A stretch of 64,000 nucleotides of DNA from Gaiellasilicea sp963749515 (lineage in GTDB: Bacteria > Actinomycetota > Thermoleophilia > Gaiellales > Gaiellaceae), in the NCBI GenBank assembly GCA_963749515.1, contig CAVVMR010000006.1:434001-498000 (forward strand), given 5' to 3'. The notes beneath the pieces were generated by a model. It worked only from the letters and a program-made list of their open reading frames with translations, was not told the origin of the DNA and ran no database searches. Of this stretch, positions 58,500-64,000 are shown one piece after another. The number at the start of each line of letters is the position of its first letter. The first letter of the stretch is position 1. The position numbers and the translations under genes were made by a program.

Positions 58500-59693
58500 A
58501 TGTCGACTCGCGTCGAGGCTCAGGCGGGACCCGCGGCGGCCGCGCGTCGTCGCGTCCTCTTCATCCAGAGCAGCCACGGAGCCCACCATCCCCGCCATCA
58601 CTTCCGTCTCGCCGCCTCCCTGGCTTCCGCCGGCTACCGCGTGAGCATGGTCGCGCAGCCCGATGTGCGGCCCGGACGCGGCGGCGTGGTTCCGGTCGAG
58701 TACCTCCCCGCCAGGAAGAAGCGCCTCAGCCGCATGCTCACCGGCCCGCTCACCATGGCGAGAGCGCTTCGCCTGCGCCCGGATGCGATCCACGTCGTCT
58801 GCCTGGACATGCTCCCGTGGGCTGCCCTGGCCCGCCTCCTCCGCCGGGATCTCGTCGTCGTCTACGACAGCAACGAGCAGTACGACCTCTACATGGAGCT
58901 CAAGGAGTGGCTTCCCCGCCCGGCCCGGCCTCTTCTCGGCCATGTCGTCCGTCGGGTCGAGCCCTGGCTTGGAGCCCGCCTCGACGCGGTGACGACCGCG
59001 GTGCCGGCGACGGAGACGAAGTTCCGCGCGGGCGGCGCCCGTACCCTGCTCGTCAGGAACTTCCTGCCTCGGGCACTCGTCGGTGCCGACGACCGCACCG
59101 GCCCGTTCGAGTACGACGTGCTGGTCGGAGGTACGTTCAAGAGCCCGCAGATCGTCCTCCTGGCAGAAACAGCGGCGAGGCTGAGGGAGCTCCTGGGAGC
59201 GTCGAGTCGCTGGGTGGTCGCGGGGCGAAACTTCCGGGCCGCGGACGAGCGTCGGATGCTGGACGCACTCGCCGCGCGGGGCCTGGAACAAGACGTCACG
59301 CTCCACTGCAACCTGTCATTCGACGAAGTGCGCGACCTCGCGAGCCGTTCCGCGGCGGCTTTTGCGCCCTACCCGGGGGACGCGCACTACCGGATTGCCC
59401 TGCCGATGAGGCTGTTCGACTACATGGCCTGGGGCGTCCCGTACGTCACGAGCGAGTTCTCGGCGCTCACCGAGCTCGTCGAAGGGCTGGAGCCCGGTGT
59501 CATGGTGCCGCCCGGCGACGTCGACGCCTATGCCGAAGCCCTCGCCCGAGTCCTCCGCGACCCGGGTCTGGCGCGCCGCCTCGGCGAGAACGGCCGCGAG
59601 CTCGTCCGCACGCGCCTCAACTGGGACCTGGAGTCGGAACAACTCATCGCACTCTACGAGGATCTCTTCCGCGCCCGTGCAGGCCGCTCATGA
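58500..59693 (+). CDS. Glycosyltransferase family 4
   Basis: 397 residues, GT-B fold. N-terminal FIQSSHGAHHPRHHFRLAASLASAGYRV; C-terminal nucleotide-sugar motif as MRLFDYMAWGVPYVTSEFSALTELVEGLEPGVMVPPGDVDAYAEAL. Adds a sugar to the lipid-linked repeat unit in the cytoplasm. It starts 3 bases after the deacetylase stop; its stop overlaps the flippase ATG by 4 bases. Confidence 0.92.
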   Translation: MSTRVEAQAGPAAAARRRVLFIQSSHGAHHPRHHFRLAASLASAGYRVSMVAQPDVRPGRGGVVPVEYLPARKKRLSRMLTGPLTMARALRLRPDAIHVVCLDMLPWAALARLLRRDLVVVYDSNEQYDLYMELKEWLPRPARPLLGHVVRRVEPWLGARLDAVTTAVPATETKFRAGGARTLLVRNFLPRALVGADDRTGPFEYDVLVGGTFKSPQIVLLAETAARLRELLGASSRWVVAGRNFRAADERRMLDALAARGLEQDVTLHCNLSFDEVRDLASRSAAAFAPYPGDAHYRIALPMRLFDYMAWGVPYVTSEFSALTELVEGLEPGVMVPPGDVDAYAEALARVLRDPGLARRLGENGRELVRTRLNWDLESEQLIALYEDLFRARAGRS

Positions 59694-61033
59694 CGGAGCG
59701 CGCGTGGCATCGACGCTCGATCGCAGGCAAGGGCCTGCAGTCGACCGCCTTCCGGGGCATCGAGATCCTGGCCCAGGTGGTGCTGGTCGCCGTGACGGCG
59801 CGCTTTCTCGGACCGTCGGGGCGGGGCTTGTATGCGCTCGCCTCGCTCGCCGCGGCGCTCTTCGTCATCCCGCTCGGCTCGGTCTGGTCGGTTCTCGCGC
59901 TCGACCTCGCAAAGCGCCGCCGCGAGCTGCGCGCCCTGCTTGCGACTGCACTGGTCGTCTCGCTCGCAGGCGGGTTCGCCGTCGCGATCCTCGGCGTGCT
60001 CGCGTCGATCCTGCTCGGTGACAAGTGGTGGGTCGTCGCGCTCCCTGCCGCGATTACGCCCGCGCTGCTCTTCCTCACCTACGCCCAGGGCTTCTACCAG
60101 GGGCTGGGTCATGTCGCCGCCTTCCACACAGTCCGGGTCGCGCGAATCGTGAGCCCGCTGCTGTTCGTCTCGGGCGCGCTCGTCCTCGACCTCGCGATCT
60201 GGGGCGTTCTGGCCTGCTGGTCGATCTCGTATGTCGTCCTCGTCCCGCCCGTCCTTGCACACCTGTTGCGGATCGCCGGCCGCCCGAGTCGCCCGTCGCT
60301 GAGCTTGCGGCCGTACGTGCAGGCGATCGTCGCCGGCGGCAGATTCCTTCCCGGCAACACGGCTCTCGCCCTCGACCTGCGTGTCGCCTTGCCCGTCCTC
60401 GCGGCGCTCTCGACCACCGCGGCCGTCGGCGTCTACTCGGTTGCCGTCTCCGTCGCCGAGCTCCTCCGTCTCGGCTCGCGCGCCCTCTACATCGGAGCGT
60501 TCGCGGACATCGGCCGGCGCGATCCGGCCGCGTCAGCAGCACTGACGGCGCGCGCAGTGCGCCACTCGATGCTGTTCGCCGTCGCGGCGTCTGCGGCGGT
60601 CATCCCCGCCTCGGCGTTCATGCTGGCGCCGGTGGTGGGGCCTGGCTACGGCGAGGTGCCGCTGCTGCTCGCGCTGCTCGTGCCGGCAATCGTGGCGCTC
60701 TCCGCCTTCCCGACGCTGACCGCATTCTTCTCCGTGCAGGTTGGACGGCCGGAGGCCGTGACGGTCGCCTCGAGTCTCCTCGTCGGCGTCAGCATCGCGG
60801 TGATGCTCGCACTTGCCGGGTCACTGCAAGCGACCGATGCGGCGATCGCGACCTCCGTCGGCGCGGTCGTGGGCGTCGCTTACCTGGCGGTCGCGTTCCT
60901 GCGCGTGTCCGGAACGGAGGCGCGTGCGCTCGTGCCGGGGCGGGCCGAGCTCGCGGACTACCTCGGGCTGGCGCGCGCGCTTCACCGGCCTGCAGCGATC
61001 GGCGCACCTCCCACGCGGACGAGCGATGCCTAG
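59690..61033 (+). CDS. Wzx-type polysaccharide flippase
   Basis: 447 residues with 12 or so helices and the oligosaccharide-flippase opening GLQSTAFRGIEILAQVVLVAVTARFLGPSGRGLYALA. Moves the completed undecaprenyl-linked unit across the membrane for polymerisation. ATGA overlap with the GT4 gene and an 8-base overlap with the next gene. Confidence 0.9.
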   Translation: MTERAWHRRSIAGKGLQSTAFRGIEILAQVVLVAVTARFLGPSGRGLYALASLAAALFVIPLGSVWSVLALDLAKRRRELRALLATALVVSLAGGFAVAILGVLASILLGDKWWVVALPAAITPALLFLTYAQGFYQGLGHVAAFHTVRVARIVSPLLFVSGALVLDLAIWGVLACWSISYVVLVPPVLAHLLRIAGRPSRPSLSLRPYVQAIVAGGRFLPGNTALALDLRVALPVLAALSTTAAVGVYSVAVSVAELLRLGSRALYIGAFADIGRRDPAASAALTARAVRHSMLFAVAASAAVIPASAFMLAPVVGPGYGEVPLLLALLVPAIVALSAFPTLTAFFSVQVGRPEAVTVASSLLVGVSIAVMLALAGSLQATDAAIATSVGAVVGVAYLAVAFLRVSGTEARALVPGRAELADYLGLARALHRPAAIGAPPTRTSDA

Positions 61034-62162
61034 AGCGGGTGCGCTCCGCTCACGGTGGAGTCTCGCTGCGGCCGCGGTCGCCCTCGTCGCATTGTCTCTC
61101 GGCGCCCGGGTGGTCGAGGGGTCGTTCGACACCACCACGAACCCGACCTCGGAAACCCCGAGGAAGACACCCCTGCCGCCGTTCTTCGCCGCCGGGGACT
61201 CGGCCGCGAACATCCCGCTCTCGAGCGAGAGGCAACGCGTGGTGCTCCGCTGGGTAGCCCGTCGCAGCGGCCGGCTCAAGGCACTCCACCTCCAGGTGAA
61301 GGTCGAGGGCCGAGGCTATGCCGCCGGATCCGGCGGCGTCCTGCGGGCGACGACGCATCCTGTCCTGCCGGACGGCAGACCGAATCCGCGTACCGTCCTC
61401 GCCGCGGACCGCTTCTCGCCGCGCGGCCGCGAGAGTGGCGGTGCGGTGGCGGTGCGGCTCGGCATCTACGTGCGTGCAGGGCAAGAGTTCGCCACCGTGA
61501 TCCGCAACGACGCGCCGTCGCCGTCCTCCGACTTCTTCTCGGCCAACTTCCTGTACGCGAAGGCGGGTGTGCTCGGCGCGAACGGCCGCAATGAGCGGCA
61601 CTCCGCCGCGACCGACCGCTACTACGGCCTGGACGCCCGTGAGCTCGTGGGGTACTCGCGTGACGGCGGCGAGACGTGGCTGCTCCCGGGCGGGCCATAC
61701 GGCCCGCACGGCGGCAAGGCCTTCCTGCCGACGTACGTCCAGCAGTTCGCAACCGGTCCTTCCGACGGCCAGTTCTACTACTACTCGCATCCGGTTCACG
61801 GCTCCGTGCGGATGGTCTATCCGAAGGCTCCGCGAACGACGATCACGCACATAGCCGCGTACACCAGCGACCCCGGCAGCGCAACGGTTGTCCTCGCAGT
61901 GAACGGAACCCGGCGTCGGGCGGTGCGCATGAGCGGAGAAGGCTTTCTCCTTCGGCCCATCACGCCCGTCCCCGTCCCCGCCGGTGCGACGGTGACGCTG
62001 ACCACGATGGCCGGCCCGGGCGGGCTCGCGCTCTCACAGGGTTTCGCCGACTCGAACTGGGTGCATCTCGTCGGGCTCGGCCGCCGTCACACGTGGTACC
62101 TCGAGTCGAGCCCCGATACGGCGGTGCCGCTCTTCCCACTACCCGCGTGGAAGCGCCGATGA
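61026..62162 (+). CDS. Exported hypothetical protein of the polysaccharide locus
   Basis: 378 residues with an N-terminal signal anchor (LAAAAVALVALSLGARVVEG). The rest is beta-rich, with two similar halves: LKALHLQVKVEGRGY and TTITHIAAYTSDPGSATVVLAV each begin a jelly-roll-like domain. That suggests carbohydrate binding outside the cell. No family name recognised. Overlaps both neighbours, so it is part of the operon. Confidence 0.75.
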   Translation: MPRAGALRSRWSLAAAAVALVALSLGARVVEGSFDTTTNPTSETPRKTPLPPFFAAGDSAANIPLSSERQRVVLRWVARRSGRLKALHLQVKVEGRGYAAGSGGVLRATTHPVLPDGRPNPRTVLAADRFSPRGRESGGAVAVRLGIYVRAGQEFATVIRNDAPSPSSDFFSANFLYAKAGVLGANGRNERHSAATDRYYGLDARELVGYSRDGGETWLLPGGPYGPHGGKAFLPTYVQQFATGPSDGQFYYYSHPVHGSVRMVYPKAPRTTITHIAAYTSDPGSATVVLAVNGTRRRAVRMSGEGFLLRPITPVPVPAGATVTLTTMAGPGGLALSQGFADSNWVHLVGLGRRHTWYLESSPDTAVPLFPLPAWKRR

Positions 62163-63172
62163 CGACCGGGGGGCGGCCGCTGGTGTCGGTGGTGGTCCCG
62201 GCCAGGAACGAGGCGGCGCACATCGAGGCCTGCGTCCGTTCGATCCTGCGCCAACAGGTGACCGGGGGTCTCGAGTTGCTCGTCGTCGACGGCGCCTCGG
62301 AGGACGGCACTGCCGGTCACGCACGGCGACTCGGCGCACGCGTGCTCGAGAACCCGGCACGGTCGACGCCCGCCGCGCTCAACCTCGGCCTCGCTGCGGC
62401 GAGGGGGGAGGTGATCGTCCGCTTCGACGCGCACGGCCAGATGCCCGACGGGTACGTGGCGGCGTGCGTTGACGCCCTCGAGGCTGAGCGGGCGACGAAT
62501 GTCGGAGGCTGGGTCTCCGTCGAGCCCCGCGGGCCCTGGGGCCGGGCGCTTGCGGCGGCACTCGGCTCCGCCCTTGGGGTCGGGAACCCTCGGCTCTGGC
62601 GACGCCCGCCGCCCGGAGCCGGGAGGCTGGAGGTCGACACGATCCCGTTCGGGTGCTTCCACGCGGAGACGCTGCGGCGCGTCGGTGGCTGGTCGGCCGC
62701 GTTCAAGGCCAACCAGGACTTCGAGCTCAATCACCGGCTCCGGCGCGAGGGCCACCGCGTCGTCTTCGACCCGGCAATCTGGTCGATCTACCGGCCGCGT
62801 GAGTCGCTCGCCGCGATCGCGCGTCAGTACTGGCGATACGGCCGGTGGAAGTCGGTGACGCTGTCGGTTGCGCCAGCGTCGCTGCGGCCGCGCCAGGTCG
62901 CTCCCCCGGCACTCCTGGCGGTCGGGCTCGCTGCGGCTACCCCGACTCGGGCCGCGCCGCCGGCGCGCGGCGCGCTCGCTGCGTACGTGCTCACCTTGGG
63001 GGCGGCATCGCTTCGGGCAGGGGGTGGCTGGCGTACTCCCGTCGTGCTGGCGACCATGCACACGGCGTGGGCCGCGGGGCTCGTAGCGGGCTTCGTCCGG
63101 CCTCCGGTCAGCCGCTCCGCCGCCGCAGAGCTCGCCGAGCCGAGCGGACGAGGAGCGCCGGCTTCGCCCTGA
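62159..63172 (+). CDS. Glycosyltransferase family 2
   Basis: 337 residues, GT-A fold. SVVVPARNEAAHIEACVRSIL, LLVVDGASEDGT, a metal-binding DAH (RFDAHGQMP), and NQDFELNHRLRREGHRV as acceptor-side motif. The C-terminus has two hydrophobic stretches, as in ExoA-like succinoglycan enzymes. ATGA overlap upstream. It overlaps the convergent FemAB-like gene by 65 bases. Confidence 0.92.
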   Translation: MTTGGRPLVSVVVPARNEAAHIEACVRSILRQQVTGGLELLVVDGASEDGTAGHARRLGARVLENPARSTPAALNLGLAAARGEVIVRFDAHGQMPDGYVAACVDALEAERATNVGGWVSVEPRGPWGRALAAALGSALGVGNPRLWRRPPPGAGRLEVDTIPFGCFHAETLRRVGGWSAAFKANQDFELNHRLRREGHRVVFDPAIWSIYRPRESLAAIARQYWRYGRWKSVTLSVAPASLRPRQVAPPALLAVGLAAATPTRAAPPARGALAAYVLTLGAASLRAGGGWRTPVVLATMHTAWAAGLVAGFVRPPVSRSAAAELAEPSGRGAPASP

Positions 63173-64000
63173 TGCTCGTCCGCGAAATCGAGAAGTAGGG
63201 CGTCTGCCTGCCGCCGAACGGGCGCACGAAGTGCTCGATCGGCTCGAGCATCGATCCTTCGAAGTCGAAGACGTGCGAGACCTCGGCTGCGAGCCGGATC
63301 GCCTCCCAGTAGAGCAGGGTGTTCGCGCCGAACGCCTGGAGCTCGGGATCGCGCGCGTTGATGATCGGATAGAGCGTTCGCTCGTCCCAGACGACGTACA
63401 GCGCCGCGTGCGTCCTGCCCTCGGCGTCGACTGCGCCGAGGACCCGGCGTGCGCCGCGCTCGGCGCAGGCTGCGTCGAGCCGGCGGACGAGCTCGTCCGA
63501 GTAGGGCGGCTTCAGTCCTTGCCGCTCGAAGGTCCGCCTGTTGAGACGGAGCAGGTCTTCGAGCGGGAAGTCCCCGTCGACCTCGACGACGCCCTCGGCC
63601 TTTCGGATTCCGCGGCGAACCTGTTCCTGGAACTCGCTCCGCACATGGTCGAGATCGGAGAGGTCCTCGATGCGGTACGTGTAGCGCACGGTGGCATCGA
63701 ATCCGGCCCAGTAGAAGGGGAGCCAGTTCGTGAGCGCCGTGGAGAAGCTGAGGCGGAAGTAGTCGAATCGCGGTAGCTGTTCGATCAGCTGCCCCAGCAG
63801 CTTCTTCTCCAGCTCGAGGCGGCGTGCGTACTTCCCGCTCGACGGCGCAAGCCAAGGTCCGAGCGTCTGCGTCAGCGGCGGCTGGGCGATCGTGGTCAGC
63901 CCTGAGCGACGCCGAAGCGGGTACGGGAGCCGTGCAACGACCTCATCGCCGTTGCGGACGACGGCCTCGTCCCAGCCCCCGGGTGCGACCGCATCGAGCC
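63108..64000 (-). CDS. FemAB/GNAT-like acyltransferase, start outside window
   Basis: Open on the minus strand from 63998 to the stop at 63108, about 296 residues visible. Motifs GLTTIAQPPLTQTLGPWLAP, LPRFDYFRLSFS, NWLPFYWAGFDATVRYTYRIEDL and FDFEGSMLEPIEHFVRPFGGRQTPYF fit the FemAB/BioF2-like acetyltransferase family, members of which modify cell-wall or polysaccharide precursors. It ends the visible polysaccharide locus from the opposite strand. Confidence 0.85.
   Translation of the reverse strand, partial: LDAVAPGGWDEAVVRNGDEVVARLPYPLRRRSGLTTIAQPPLTQTLGPWLAPSSGKYARRLELEKKLLGQLIEQLPRFDYFRLSFSTALTNWLPFYWAGFDATVRYTYRIEDLSDLDHVRSEFQEQVRRGIRKAEGVVEVDGDFPLEDLLRLNRRTFERQGLKPPYSDELVRRLDAACAERGARRVLGAVDAEGRTHAALYVVWDERTLYPIINARDPELQAFGANTLLYWEAIRLAAEVSHVFDFEGSMLEPIEHFVRPFGGRQTPYFSISRTSIRAKPALLVRSARRALRRRSG

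Overview
The window is very GC-rich, gene-dense chromosomal DNA. Starts are often GTG or TTG, and 4-base start/stop overlaps (ATGA/GTGA) are frequent. Several -10 elements have the form TAnnnT. These traits, plus DUF1206, SHOCT, WYL and NarL-type two-component genes and a cyclase/ATPase regulator, suggest an actinobacterium, most likely a deep-branching one of the Thermoleophilia type (Solirubrobacter/Gaiella relatives). That placement is inference from gene content, not a measured phylogeny. I see no rRNA, tRNA, CRISPR array, insertion sequence or prophage, and no gene-free stretch longer than about 200 bases.

Layout. 1-6911: phosphate uptake. A cut-off pstS, then pstC-pstA-pstB-phoU, a second pstS, and a convergent Pit transporter with its PhoU-like partner. 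7026-12128: a membrane protein with a Nudix hydrolase, a Rieske oxygenase, a DUF1206 protein and secreted proteins. 12181-14640: a secreted phage-tail-tube-fold protein, tag, and an ECF sigma factor with its own membrane anchor and Pro-rich tail. 15336-21810: WYL regulator, small unknowns, membrane proteins, a NarL-type two-component pair and a SHOCT protein. 21817-26293: a beta-galactosidase scrap, galM, and a polyamine operon (speD plus a branched-polyamine synthase) next to a GGDEF/HD-GYP enzyme. 26420-31709: a second two-component pair followed by a four-gene ABC-2 transporter; the two transcription units share a 40-bp element at the same distance from their start codons. 31762-36530: cyclase/ATPase regulator and two PLP enzymes. 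36544-47190: two SBP56 (methanethiol-oxidase family) genes, a TetR operon with a clear operator, a hydrolase-glycosyltransferase fusion, a 1111-residue ATPase and a DUF1326-DUF2182 pair. 47261-49578: GAF protein, epimerase, and an atypical response regulator. 49738-64000: a repetitive surface protein and an exopolysaccharide locus (priming transferase, Wzz-like, polymerase, deacetylase, GT4, flippase, GT2, FemAB-like acyltransferase).

Most noteworthy: (i) speD-bpsA behind a promoter that lies inside an inverted repeat, with a 12-codon leader ORF; (ii) the duplicated 40-bp element that appears to tie a two-component system to an ABC exporter, apparently with leaderless starts; (iii) the TetR/SBP56 operon containing an otherwise invisible 44-residue membrane protein and a hydrolase-GT fusion, close to a secreted SBP56 and Cys-rich DUF1326/DUF2182 partners; (iv) a solitary exported tail-tube protein; (v) a membrane-tethered sigma factor; (vi) a response regulator with Glu at the phospho-acceptor position.
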